From: Lentisphaerota bacterium
Lineage (GTDB): Bacteria > Verrucomicrobiota > Lentisphaeria > Victivallales > Victivallaceae
Assembly (NCBI GenBank): GCA_015061805.1
Contig: SUVV01000019.1
Location: 1 to 50,156 of the forward strand
Direction: 5' to 3'
DNA: 50,156 nucleotides
This document shows, piece by piece, positions 16,904-24,787 of this stretch. The position numbers and the translations under genes are program-made. How positions within the stretch are numbered: position 1 is the stretch's first letter; each line of letters begins with the position of its first letter. The notes under the pieces were generated by a model, which saw nothing but the letters and a program-made list of their open reading frames with translations, had not been told where the DNA came from and did not search any database.

Positions 16904-17254
16904 TCAGGCCTGGGTGACTTTCTCCACCAGAGCCTTAAATTCGGCAGGAGCAGTGACCGCCAAGTCGGCAAGAACCTTGCGGTTGAGACCGATATTGGCC
17001 TTTTTCAAACCGTTCATAAAGGTACTGTAGTTGACGTTCAGCGCGCGGCAGGCGGCGTTGATACGGACGATCCACAACTGACGATACTGCTGTTTTTTCT
17101 GCTTACGTCCGACGTAACTGTGGGACAGGGCTTTATCGACAGCATCATAAGCGGTACGGATATTGCGGCTGGCGTTACCGTAGAAACCTTTGGCACGCTG
17201 AAGCACCATTTTGCGGCGCTTACGGGACGGAACAGCATAAGTGACTCGTGACAT
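16904..17254 (-). CDS. rplT: 50S ribosomal protein L20
   Basis: 116 residues. A large-subunit assembly protein that binds 23S rRNA. Typical basic N-terminus with [14 protein letters not shown], then [19 protein letters not shown] and the globular C-terminal end. In E. coli and B. subtilis L20 represses its own operon by binding a leader; here the candidate leader regions are the infC-rpmI gap and the infC 5' hairpin. It sits in the conserved order infC-rpmI-rplT-pheS-pheT. Confidence 0.98.
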   Translation of the reverse strand: MSRVTYAVPSRKRRKMVLQRAKGFYGNASRNIRTAYDAVDKALSHSYVGRKQKKQQYRQLWIVRINAACRALNVNYSTFMNGLKKANIGLNRKVLADLAVTAPAEFKALVEKVTQA

Positions 17255-17273
17255 ATTACCTCATCTCCTTCAA

Positions 17274-17474
17274 TTAAAGACCATAGGGCAGCGCGGCTTT
17301 GATACGGCTGTTCTCGGCGGGCGAAACAGCTGCGTCATGACGCAGACGACGTTTACGTTTCGCGTTTTTGCAGGTTTTGAGGTGACGGGCACCCGCTTTG
17401 TGGTGACGGAACTTTCCGGTTCCGGTCTGCTTGAGCCGCTTGGCGGCACACTTTCTGGTTTTCAGTTTCGGCAT
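17274..17474 (-). CDS. rpmI: 50S ribosomal protein L35
   Basis: 66 residues, very basic, starting MPKLKTRKCAAKRLKQTG and containing HHKAGARHLKTCKNAKRKRR. It is the small L35 protein encoded between infC and rplT in most bacteria. The 110-base gap from infC contains a GAGGGA/TCCCTC hairpin that could be part of ribosomal-protein feedback. Confidence 0.97.
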   Translation of the reverse strand: MPKLKTRKCAAKRLKQTGTGKFRHHKAGARHLKTCKNAKRKRRLRHDAAVSPAENSRIKAALPYGL

Positions 17475-17584
17475 TGTTTACATCCTTTATTTGAATGTTT
17501 TACGCCCCGCCGGTCAATGCACTACCGGGCGCGGCACTCTACTATATTCAGAGGGACATCCCTCTAAAAACCTCTGTTTATCGC

Positions 17585-18094
17585 TCATTTAGGAGCGAAA
17601 TTCACCGATATATTGCGACCGAGCAATTTCGGTTTACCGTCAGCATCGGCGTGAGCGGAAAGATCAGCACTGACCCTTTCCATCAACTCATAAGCCATAT
17701 CCTGATGAGCCATTTCACGACCGCGGAGAGCCAGGGTCACTTTGAGGCGGAACTTCTTCTGAATGAAGTCGATCGCCCGGTTGATCTTGGTTTCGTAATC
17801 GTGCTGGTCGATATTGATATGAAACTTGACCTCTTTGAGTTTCTGGGCAACGGTGTTCTTACGCTGTGCCTTCTGATTTTTCTTCTGCTCGTAAAGCAAC
17901 TTACCGAAGTTCATAATCTTGACCACCGGCGGATTCGAGGTATCCGACACCAGCACCAGATCTTCTCCAGCTTCAGCCGCAAGTTCCTTTGCGCGGGAAT
18001 AGGCGACCACTCCAAGTTGATCTCCGTCGACACCGATCAAACGTACCGACTCCAACTGGATGCTCCGATCATTAGGTTTCAGCAGCTTTGCAAT
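17585..18094 (-). CDS. infC: translation initiation factor IF-3, AUU start codon
   Basis: 169 residues if translation starts at the ATT at 18094-18092. That codon has a near-perfect AGGAGGG site (18102-18108) seven bases upstream. The frame is closed by TGA five codons further up, and no ATG or GTG occurs before VRLIGVDGDQLGVV, so ATT is the best start (a TTG at 18055 would remove conserved residues). IF-3 keeps the 30S subunit free and checks the start codon. The N-domain (about 1-75) and C-domain (KFHINIDQHDYETKINRAI, GREMAHQDMAYEL) are intact. Rare AUU start codons in infC allow IF-3 to repress itself in other bacteria. First gene of the infC-rpmI-rplT unit, with its own promoter inside the end of thrS. 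Confidence 0.95.
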   Translation of the reverse strand: MAKLLKPNDRSIQLESVRLIGVDGDQLGVVAYSRAKELAAEAGEDLVLVSDTSNPPVVKIMNFGKLLYEQKKNQKAQRKNTVAQKLKEVKFHINIDQHDYETKINRAIDFIQKKFRLKVTLALRGREMAHQDMAYELMERVSADLSAHADADGKPKLLGRNISVNFAPK

Positions 18095-18148
18095 AAGAAC
18101 ACCCTCCTTTCAAACGTCAATAAATCCGGTTTCTTTTTTGCAATACAC

Positions 18149-18180
18149 GACGCACCGGAAAAACACTTCTCCGGTACGTC
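18149..18180 (-). promoter_or_regulatory. 5'-end hairpin of the infC transcript
   Basis: An 11-bp stem (plus-strand arms GACGCACCGGA and TCCGGTACGTC) with a ten-base loop. The predicted start of transcription is at its first base. No T run follows, so it is more likely a stability or repressor-binding element than a terminator. Confidence 0.6.
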
Positions 18181-18185
18181 TATAT

Positions 18186-18214
18186 AATATATTACCAAAT
18201 TTCGCGATTGTCAA
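18186..18214 (-). promoter_or_regulatory. promoter of infC operon
   Basis: TTGACA, 17 bases, TATATT on the minus strand. The -35 box and spacer overlap the last codons of thrS. Confidence 0.85.
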
Positions 18215-19919
18215 CCGCTTCTTTCATTTTTTCAGCAAGTTTGGTCAAATCCATCTCGCCGAGTTCGCCGTCACGGCGGTTGCGAACCGCCAAAGTGCCG
18301 TTTTCGGCCTCTTTTTCACCCAGCACCAACAGGTAGGGGACGCGTTCCTGGCGGGCGGCGCGGATCTTGGCACCCAGACCGGCGGGCTGTTCGTCGACGC
18401 CGACCCGGAATCCCATGGCACGGAGTTCCTTGCAATATTTTTTGGCAAGGTCGAGCTGCTTGTCGGAAACCGGCAGGATACGGGCCTGTTCCGGAGCGAG
18501 CCACATCGGGAAAGCACCGGCATAATGTTCGACCAGAATACCGAAGAAGCGTTCAAGAGAACCGAGCAATGCGCGGTGAACCATGAAGGGACGGTGCTTT
18601 TTGCCGTCTTCGCCGATATAGGTCATGTCGAAACGTTCCGGCAGGTTGAAGTCGAACTGAATGGTGGTGGTCTGCCATTCACGACCGATGGCATCGCGCA
18701 GCTTCAGGTCGATCTTGGGACCGTAGAAAGCACCGCCGCCTTCGTCGACATCGCAATCAAGTCCGCATTTTTCAACGGCTTTACGCAGAGAATCGATCGC
18801 CTTTTCCCAGCGTTCGGGTTCACCGACCGCCTTTTCCGGACGGGTGGAGAGATAGGCTTTGATATCGGTGAAACCGAATGCCCGGTTGATCGCCAGACTG
18901 AAGCGCAGAACTTCGGCGATCTCCTCTTCGATGGACTCCGGAGTACAGATGATGTGAGAGTCATCCTGAGTGAATCCGCGTACCCGCATCAGACCGTGAA
19001 GCGAGCCGGATTTTTCATAACGGTAAACGGTTCCGAGTTCCGCCCAGCGCAGGGGGAGTTCGCGGTAACTGCGCAAACGGGAACGGTAAACTTCAATGTG
19101 GAAAGGACAGTTCATCGGTTTGACGTAGTAATCCTTTTCATCGATCTGCATGGCGGCATACATACCTTCACGGTAGAAGTTCAAGTGACCGCTGGTCTCC
19201 CAGAGGTTGCTCTGACCGATGTGCGGAGTGTAAAGCAGTTCATAACCGTTTTTGTAGTGTTCATCTTTCCAGAAAGTTTCCATAAGGTGACGGATCAACG
19301 CACCTTTGGGATGCCACAGCAGCAAGCCGGGGCCGACACAATCGGAGAAGCCGAAGAGATAGAGTTCAGTACCGAGTTTGCGGTGGTCGCGTTTAGCGGC
19401 TTCTTCCATCTGGCGCAGGTGATCTTTCAACTCCTGTTCGGTAGCGAAAGCAGTACCGTAAATGCGCTGCAGCATGGGATTGTTTTCATCCCCGCGGAAG
19501 TAACTTCCGGCAATACTGGTCAATTTGATGGCGCCGACCGCACCGGAATTGTCAACGTGAGGTCCGCGGCAGAGATCGACAAAATCACCGAAACGGTAGA
19601 AACTGATGGTTTCTCCTTCAGGGATATCCGCCAGACGTTCCAGTTTGTAGGGCTGATCTTTCAACATTTCCTGCGCTTCGGCGCGGCTGGTTTCAAAGCG
19701 CTCAAAGGGGAGTTTGCGTCCGATAAGTTTTTTCATCGCCTTTTCGATCTCTTTGAGATCTTCAGCGACCAGACGATGCTCCATATCGAAGTCATAGTAG
19801 AATCCGCCGTCGGTAGCAGGACCGATATCAAACTTGGCATCGGGATAGAGTTTCTGAACAGCGGCAGCCATGATATGCGCCGCGCTGTGCCGGATGGTTT
19901 CCAAAGAAAATTCGCTCAT
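18192..19919 (-). CDS. thrS: threonyl-tRNA synthetase lacking the TGS domain
   Basis: 575 residues from the ATG at 19919. The frame is open 43 codons further up, but that part contains the promoter and does not look like protein. The enzyme attaches Thr to tRNA-Thr. The protein begins directly at the editing domain (RHSAAHIMAAAV, then DLCRGPHV), so the usual 60-residue N-terminal TGS domain is missing. The catalytic core has MNCPFHIEVY with the zinc-binding Cys, RVRGFTQDDSHI and HRALLGSLERF; the C-terminus is the anticodon-binding domain. It has its own promoter just upstream and lies before infC, the order also found in E. coli. Confidence 0.96.
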   Translation of the reverse strand: MSEFSLETIRHSAAHIMAAAVQKLYPDAKFDIGPATDGGFYYDFDMEHRLVAEDLKEIEKAMKKLIGRKLPFERFETSRAEAQEMLKDQPYKLERLADIPEGETISFYRFGDFVDLCRGPHVDNSGAVGAIKLTSIAGSYFRGDENNPMLQRIYGTAFATEQELKDHLRQMEEAAKRDHRKLGTELYLFGFSDCVGPGLLLWHPKGALIRHLMETFWKDEHYKNGYELLYTPHIGQSNLWETSGHLNFYREGMYAAMQIDEKDYYVKPMNCPFHIEVYRSRLRSYRELPLRWAELGTVYRYEKSGSLHGLMRVRGFTQDDSHIICTPESIEEEIAEVLRFSLAINRAFGFTDIKAYLSTRPEKAVGEPERWEKAIDSLRKAVEKCGLDCDVDEGGGAFYGPKIDLKLRDAIGREWQTTTIQFDFNLPERFDMTYIGEDGKKHRPFMVHRALLGSLERFFGILVEHYAGAFPMWLAPEQARILPVSDKQLDLAKKYCKELRAMGFRVGVDEQPAGLGAKIRAARQERVPYLLVLGEKEAENGTLAVRNRRDGELGEMDLTKLAEKMKEAVDNREIW

Positions 19920-19935
19920 AAAAACACCATTATAT

Positions 19936-19964
19936 AATATATTGTAATAAAAAAACAAAATCAA
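19936..19964 (-). promoter_or_regulatory. promoter of thrS
   Basis: TTGATT, 17 bases, TATATT on the minus strand. The transcript would have a leader of only about ten bases before the thrS ATG. Confidence 0.65.
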
Positions 19965-19993
19965 ACACACCCCGGGAAGCAAAACTTTCCGGG
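19949..19993 (-). terminator. terminator after rnhB, before thrS
   Basis: On the minus strand CCCGGAAAG pairs with CTTCCCGGG (one A-C mismatch, five-base loop), followed by a T-rich tract that overlaps the thrS -35 region. It probably ends the rpsP-rnhB transcript. Confidence 0.65.
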
Positions 19994-20007
19994 TCACGGA
20001 TTCAGCA

Positions 20008-20036
20008 TCCGGTACCACCCGCGTCGGTAACGCGGG
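20008..20036 (-). promoter_or_regulatory. T-box-like motif and hairpin upstream of thrS
   Basis: On the minus strand a perfect 7-bp hairpin CCCGCGT/ACGCGGG (20018-20036) runs into GGGTGGTACCGGA (20008-20020). Eleven consecutive bases match the core of the T-box antiterminator consensus. The terminator at 19949-19993 follows. No stem I or specifier loop could be recognised, since the space upstream is the end of rnhB, and a promoter lies downstream of it. The identification is therefore weak. Confidence 0.25.
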
Positions 20037-20066
20037 AATTTCCTCCAAAAAAAGCCTTCATTTCTC

Positions 20067-20735
20067 TCAAAACTCCAACTGCTGCTGAACCGGTGTCTCC
20101 GGGAGCAACTCCGCCACCGGACGGAAACTCCTGCGGTGAAGCGGACAAGGGCCGTACTTCCGCAGCGCTTCCAGATGTTCAGCGGTACCATATCCTTTAT
20201 GTGAAGCAAATCCGTACTGCGGATACTCCACGTCAGCCTGCATCATCATCCTGTCCCTCACCACCTTGGCGACAATGCTTGCTGCGGCAATACTTGCACT
20301 GCGGGCGTCGCCCTTGACCAGATTGCGCGAGGGAACAGGAAACCCGCGAACCGGCAAACCGTCGACCAGTACATGATCAACATTTTTCAACTGAGCCACC
20401 GCCCGGAACATCGCCAGATGGGCGGCTTTCAAAATATTCAACTGATCGATCTCGGAAACCTCAGCGATCCCGATACCGATATCGACTCCTTCAAGCGATT
20501 GAAGTTCCTCAAAAAGTTCTTCGCGCGCTTCGGCACTCAACTGCTTGGAGTCAAAGACACCGGGAATCCCGGCATCGCACCACGGCAGAATCACCGCACC
20601 TGCGGTAACTGCCCCGGCAAGCGGACCGCGTCCGGCCTCATCGACCCCGGCGATCCAACAAAAACCCTCCGCCCGGAGCTCACGTTCCGGCCGGAGGAGT
20701 TCGTCATCAAGTGTCAATACTGCGCGGCGTTTCAT
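20067..20735 (-). CDS. rnhB: ribonuclease HII
   Basis: 222 residues from the ATG at 20735, 34 bases after rplS; a longer in-frame extension would overlap rplS and reads as noise. It cleaves RNA in RNA-DNA hybrids, including single ribonucleotides in DNA. Catalytic and family motifs: GVDEAGRGPLAGAV (Asp-Glu pair), DSKQLS, DHVLVDG and KGDARSASIAAASIVAKV, then YGFASHKGYGT. About 25 extra residues precede the catalytic core. It lies downstream of rplS as in many bacteria. Confidence 0.95.
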   Translation of the reverse strand: MKRRAVLTLDDELLRPERELRAEGFCWIAGVDEAGRGPLAGAVTAGAVILPWCDAGIPGVFDSKQLSAEAREELFEELQSLEGVDIGIGIAEVSEIDQLNILKAAHLAMFRAVAQLKNVDHVLVDGLPVRGFPVPSRNLVKGDARSASIAAASIVAKVVRDRMMMQADVEYPQYGFASHKGYGTAEHLEALRKYGPCPLHRRSFRPVAELLPETPVQQQLEF

Positions 20736-20769
20736 TATACAATACTCCGCCGCACAAGATCCACCATCA

Positions 20770-21117
20770 TTACTTCGTGCGCAATTCTTTGACGCGGGCG
20801 GCTTTACCGACTTTGTCACGCAGGTAGTAAAGTTTGGCGCGACGCACCATACCGCGACGGACGACTTCGATGCCGGCGATACGGGGGCTGTTGATCGGGA
20901 AGACACGTTCCACGCCCTGACCGGCCTGAACCCGGCGGACGGTGAAAGTTTCTTCGATACCGCTGCCGCGGCGGGCGATCACGGTGCCCTGGAAATGCTG
21001 AATACGTTCGGTGTCGCCTTCAACGATCTTGACCGCGATACGGACGGTATCACCGACATTAAACTCGAAGCGGTTTTCCTGCGCTTCCTGTTTGCGAATA
21101 GTGTCAACTATGTTCAT
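20770..21117 (-). CDS. rplS: 50S ribosomal protein L19
   Basis: 115 residues. A protein at the 30S-50S interface. Family marks: [47 protein letters not shown] and [17 protein letters not shown]. It starts 1 base after trmD and belongs to the conserved rpsP-(khpA)-trmD-rplS order. Confidence 0.98.
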   Translation of the reverse strand: MNIVDTIRKQEAQENRFEFNVGDTVRIAVKIVEGDTERIQHFQGTVIARRGSGIEETFTVRRVQAGQGVERVFPINSPRIAGIEVVRRGMVRRAKLYYLRDKVGKAARVKELRTK

Positions 21118-21118
21118 C

Positions 21119-21817
21119 TCAAACCTCTTTCATTACCGTTTGCAGATATTTTTCCCATAAATCCGGACGTCGTTCTCTTGTAACTTTTTCGGCTTCACTC
21201 CGGCGGAACCCGGCTATCTTGCCATGGTCGCCACCCAGTAAAACTTCGGGAACCCGGCACCCCCGGAACTCTGCCGGCCGCGTATACTGCGGATACTCCA
21301 GCAGCCCCATGGAATGAGACTCCTCTACGGAAGATTCATCATCTCCCAACACTCCCGGCATCAATCTTATCACCGCATCAGCAATAGCCATTGCCGCGAT
21401 ATTCCCGCTTGACATCACAAAGTCACCCAGTGATATCTCCCGGTCGATTGCCAGGTCGATCACCCGTTGATCGACACCTTCATAGTGTCCTGCGACCAGA
21501 ACCAGATGATCCAGTTTGGCGAATTCAGCCGCGATCTGCTGATTGAAGACCTCACCTCGCGGAGAAGTCAGCACCACCAGCGAACCCGGTCTGCGCACCG
21601 ATTCGATCGCCTCGGTCAGCACATCGGGAACCATAAGCATTCCCGGTCCGCCGCCGTACGGCTTTTCGTCAACAGTTCCGCGGGCATCTTTGGCGAAATC
21701 CCGGATATTCACCGCGTTGATCTCGACCAGAGCCTGCTTCACCGCCCGTCCGACAATGCTCCCGCCGAGGGGACCCGGAAACAATTCCGGAAACAATGTC
21801 AGCACATCGATACGCAC
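21119..21817 (-). CDS. trmD: tRNA (guanine-N1-)-methyltransferase TrmD
   Basis: 232 residues. It methylates G37 next to the anticodon using S-adenosylmethionine, which prevents +1 frameshifts. The trefoil-knot SPOUT core is clear: [25 protein letters not shown] and [17 protein letters not shown], preceded by the start [13 protein letters not shown]. Length is typical of bacterial TrmD. It lies between the KH protein and rplS. Confidence 0.97.
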   Translation of the reverse strand: MRIDVLTLFPELFPGPLGGSIVGRAVKQALVEINAVNIRDFAKDARGTVDEKPYGGGPGMLMVPDVLTEAIESVRRPGSLVVLTSPRGEVFNQQIAAEFAKLDHLVLVAGHYEGVDQRVIDLAIDREISLGDFVMSSGNIAAMAIADAVIRLMPGVLGDDESSVEESHSMGLLEYPQYTRPAEFRGCRVPEVLLGGDHGKIAGFRRSEAEKVTRERRPDLWEKYLQTVMKEV

Positions 21818-21861
21818 AAAAATGCGCCTTTCACCAAAAAGTTACTGAATAAGAACGATTG

Positions 21862-22170
21862 TCATTCAAGCACATCCACCGAGACCCGCTTACGCTGTCT
21901 TCCGGCGGCGCCACTTACCAGTGAGCGGATAGCCATGATGGTCTTTCCGCGCTTGCCGACAATTTTACCGATATCTTCTTTACAACAGCGAACCTGGATG
22001 ACTGCGCCATCCTTGCCGTCGACTGCGTTGATCTCGACCTGATCGGGGTTATCGACCAGAGCCTTGACAACGTATTCGACAAAGGCTTCCATCTCCCGGA
22101 CATCTCCGGAAGCGGAACCGGCGCTTTTTTTGGCTCTACCGGTAAAGAAACTAATCAATTTTCCAAACAT
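21862..22170 (-). CDS. khpA: KH-domain RNA-binding protein, KhpA-like
   Basis: 102 residues from the ATG at 22170, which has GGAG nine bases upstream; a GTG at 22188 overlapping the rpsP stop is the alternative. It is a single type II KH domain with the RNA-binding loop IGKIVGKRGKTI and the family N-terminal helix FVEYVVKALVDNPDQVEI. Compared with usual KhpA (about 75-80 residues) it has an extra N-terminal stretch of about 25 residues. KhpA proteins bind RNA globally and work with KhpB/Jag in other bacteria; the position between rpsP and trmD is the conserved one. Confidence 0.92.
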   Translation of the reverse strand: MFGKLISFFTGRAKKSAGSASGDVREMEAFVEYVVKALVDNPDQVEINAVDGKDGAVIQVRCCKEDIGKIVGKRGKTIMAIRSLVSGAAGRQRKRVSVDVLE

Positions 22171-22184
22171 TGCTGCCGGCTCCG

Positions 22185-22571
22185 TCACGCCTCGGTGGCG
22201 TTTTCGGCTTCAGCGGCGGCGGCTTCGGCAGCGGCTTTGGCTTCAGCTTCGGCTTTAGCCTTGGCTTCGGCTTCGGCGGCGGCTTTAGCTTTGGCCTTTT
22301 TGGACATGGCGGGCTTGCGCTCGATGTCCTTCAGGCTCTTGCCGGCGCGGACGCGCTCAACAATGTCTTCGACAGTTTCAGAGAAAACGGCACCAACGCT
22401 CTTCCAGTAATCAACGCGATCGAGTTTGATTTTTTCCTCTTTGCTGCGGGGATTGTAGAAACCCAACTCTTCAATCGCTTTACCGTCACGAGCGGCACGC
22501 TGATCCATCACCACAACCCGGAAGCAGATAGCATTGCGGGTTCCGGTACGTTTCAATCTGACTCTTACCAT
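22185..22571 (-). CDS. rpsP: 30S ribosomal protein S16 with Ala/Glu/Lys-rich tail
   Basis: 128 residues. Residues 1-85 are canonical S16: MVRVRLKRTGTRNAICFRVVV, GKAIEELGFYNPR, DYWKSVGAVFSETV. The last 40 residues are an almost pure Ala/Glu/Lys repeat (KAKAAAEAEAKAKAEAEA and so on) predicted to form a long charged helix. Tails of this type occur on S16 in some phyla and their role is unknown to me. First gene of the rpsP-khpA-trmD-rplS-rnhB unit; its promoter is about 185 bases upstream. Confidence 0.96.
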   Translation of the reverse strand: MVRVRLKRTGTRNAICFRVVVMDQRAARDGKAIEELGFYNPRSKEEKIKLDRVDYWKSVGAVFSETVEDIVERVRAGKSLKDIERKPAMSKKAKAKAAAEAEAKAKAEAEAKAAAEAAAAEAENATEA

Positions 22572-22756
22572 AGAACTTTTACCTCTTTATAATTCTTTTC
22601 TTCGATTTGTTTCTCTACGTCCATCGGCATCGCGCGGGGAACAGCTACGTTATATTCCGCCCTCATCAGCACGGAACCCCCGAACGAAACTTCCGGCGAT
22701 CAGACAGGCCCAGAGGATCGGCCATATGATCACGACAAGCATCGTAAAGTTCATAT

Positions 22757-22785
22757 AATATACTACCGCAGGAAGTTTTTTGCAA
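22757..22785 (-). promoter_or_regulatory. promoter of the rpsP operon
   Basis: TTGCAA, 17 bases, TATATT on the minus strand, leaving a leader of about 180 bases before rpsP. The remainder of the 22572-22876 gap contains nothing else I can assign. Confidence 0.75.
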
Positions 22786-22876
22786 CCCATTAAAATTCAA
22801 AAACAAAAGTTTTTTGAAATTTTTTCACTGCCTTGCCGTCTGCACCGCCGGAAAGCGCGCTTCCCGTCGGGATTTT

Positions 22877-24619
22877 TCACCATTTCACCTCAAATGAATA
22901 GCGGCCGTCATCCGGCTTTGCCTTTTCTCCCTTGAGAGTATATGAATAAATCCGGAATCCGGCGGCGGTTTTTTCATACATCAATTGACGATGATCCAAC
23001 TTCGACCGGGGGATTTCCGGCAGAAAAGACAAATTTTCCGGCAAACGTCCGTACTGTTTACCGTATTCCGCGACCTCGATCGCCGTGAGCACCCGCAACC
23101 GGAAATCCTCAATCCCGGCGACCGCCCCATACCCGTCGAATATCGCCGGAAGCAGCATTCCGGAAATCGCATATCCCCGATGCCGGATCTCCAGATCATT
23201 GACATCAGCCATTTTCATCTTTTCCATGCCGGAAAGTCCGGTCGGCAGCGAACATCCTTTGACAAAACTTTGCAACGCAAAGCGGTAATCCCGAAGGAAA
23301 TAAACCCGTAAAAACAGCGGAGTATATTTTCTGATCCCCGGATATTTTTTCGCGCTTACCTCTGCCGCAGCAGTTTGAAGGCAATCCAGCACCGTCTTAA
23401 AACTGGCAATTTCGTCTCCATAAGCAAATTTCAGATACTTTTCCCAATCGACCGGATCGCCGATCAATTGATAGATTTCCGCTTTAGAGAATATCTTTTC
23501 TGACAAAACATTTGCGAGTACTTTCAACCGCCTGCCTTCGATCGAAAGAGCAACCAGATAAGAGATATAAAAAGGACCTTTCAGCATCCGTTCCCGCAAT
23601 TCGATCAAATGCTGATTGCAGGTGCGCACATTTTCTTTATCCTCCGGAGCCGCGGCGATCTTCAAAACCAGATAACCGGAGACTTCCCGGAAAAGATTCA
23701 TTTCCGGCATCATGATCGATGTCATCAGACCATCCTCCGGGGTTTTGTGCGAAACTGCACAAACCGGAAGCTGCAGAAACTTATCCAGCGCCTGAATAAA
23801 AACCGGATTTTTCTTTTGATACGCCAACAGTTTTGCCCGGGCTTCCTCCTTATTCCGGTATTCACTGTAATCGGCCTCCGGCTGAGTGGCCAGCAAAGTT
23901 TTCAGTGGCTCGAAATCGGCGGGAAAACCGCCGGCATCCCGCTTCCAGAAATCCGCAATTTCAACGGAACGCCCGACGATTTGCGAAAGCGTATTACGCA
24001 AATCCACCACTTCGCGCTGCAGTTTCCAATCATAGCCGATCAGAAATCCGCTTGCTGAAATTGCAATCACAAGCGGAATGAGCACAAGTCGGGAAATCCG
24101 CTGTTTATCCGGAATCAACGCCAAGGCCGCCAGATACAAAAGCATTCCCAGACAGACACAACCGACTCCATTGAAACGGGTCGAATAAGATAAAAGATAA
24201 CAGACCGTCCCGGCGAGTGCCGGCACTACCGCAAAAAATTTCTTCCGCCGAAGCAGAACCGGGCAAAGAACCAATCCCAACAGCGGCAGAAAATATACTC
24301 CGATCCCCGTTGCAACTGAAGATGCGACCCCGGACTTGATCACACCACGGCAAATCCGGTTGACTCCGATACCGCCAAGTACCATGCCGTAAACATAGAG
24401 CGGAATAAAGCACACCCAGATCAGCACGATCGCAACTTTCCATCCTTCCGGTCCGCTGCCCATGGAAATCATAAGCGGCAAAAACAGGACCGGCATCAAG
24501 GCACCCGTCGCCCCCATCCACGCAACTCCGAGCATAGCCCCGGAGCGCGGAGATTTCCGCATAAACAACCGGTAAAAGAATTTCTTCCGTTTGAAGTGTT
24601 TCAATGGCTTATTTGTCAT
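22877..24619 (-). CDS. large hypothetical membrane protein
   Basis: 580 residues from the ATG at 24619, with AAAGGAG upstream. No known family recognised. The N-terminal third (about 25-200) holds five to six hydrophobic segments. The remaining 380 residues are soluble, helical-looking and probably outside the membrane. The last 60 residues contain YGRLPENLSFLPEI followed by a beta-like FRIYSYTLKGEK. This resembles the pseudopilin-like or secreted-protein C-termini common in PVC hypothetical proteins; the resemblance is by eye only. It has its own promoter, divergent from the PHP gene, and appears monocistronic. Function unknown. Confidence 0.8.
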   Translation of the reverse strand: MTNKPLKHFKRKKFFYRLFMRKSPRSGAMLGVAWMGATGALMPVLFLPLMISMGSGPEGWKVAIVLIWVCFIPLYVYGMVLGGIGVNRICRGVIKSGVASSVATGIGVYFLPLLGLVLCPVLLRRKKFFAVVPALAGTVCYLLSYSTRFNGVGCVCLGMLLYLAALALIPDKQRISRLVLIPLVIAISASGFLIGYDWKLQREVVDLRNTLSQIVGRSVEIADFWKRDAGGFPADFEPLKTLLATQPEADYSEYRNKEEARAKLLAYQKKNPVFIQALDKFLQLPVCAVSHKTPEDGLMTSIMMPEMNLFREVSGYLVLKIAAAPEDKENVRTCNQHLIELRERMLKGPFYISYLVALSIEGRRLKVLANVLSEKIFSKAEIYQLIGDPVDWEKYLKFAYGDEIASFKTVLDCLQTAAAEVSAKKYPGIRKYTPLFLRVYFLRDYRFALQSFVKGCSLPTGLSGMEKMKMADVNDLEIRHRGYAISGMLLPAIFDGYGAVAGIEDFRLRVLTAIEVAEYGKQYGRLPENLSFLPEIPRSKLDHRQLMYEKTAAGFRIYSYTLKGEKAKPDDGRYSFEVKW

Positions 24620-24648
24620 TCGGTGTCTCCTTTGCTTTGCAACACTTT

Positions 24649-24677
24649 AAGATATCACACATCAAAAACTTTTGCAA
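24649..24677 (-). promoter_or_regulatory. promoter of the 580-residue membrane protein gene
   Basis: TTGCAA, 17 bases, TATCTT on the minus strand, 30 bases from the ATG; divergent from the promoter at 24729. Confidence 0.65.
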
Positions 24678-24728
24678 GGGAAACTCCGCGAATTTCCAGA
24701 TACCCCGGCTCACACCACGCCGGGACAC

Positions 24729-24756
24729 TTGAAAAAGAGATAACTTCTGCTATATT
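24729..24756 (+). promoter_or_regulatory. promoter of the PHP phosphoesterase gene
   Basis: TTGAAA, 16 bases, TATATT, 31 bases before the ATG at 24788. Confidence 0.7.
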
Positions 24757-24787
24757 ATCGTGGAATCAACACACAAGGAAGTTTACC

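Noticed and set aside
18060..19937. A 625-codon plus-strand frame antisense to thrS
   Set aside because: thrS is certain; the antisense product has no family features.
22650..22754. A 34-codon frame for a small hydrophobic peptide upstream of rpsP
   Set aside because: Its ATG lies between the -10 box of the rpsP promoter and the expected transcription start, so it would not be in the transcript; a start at the fifth codon has no ribosome site.
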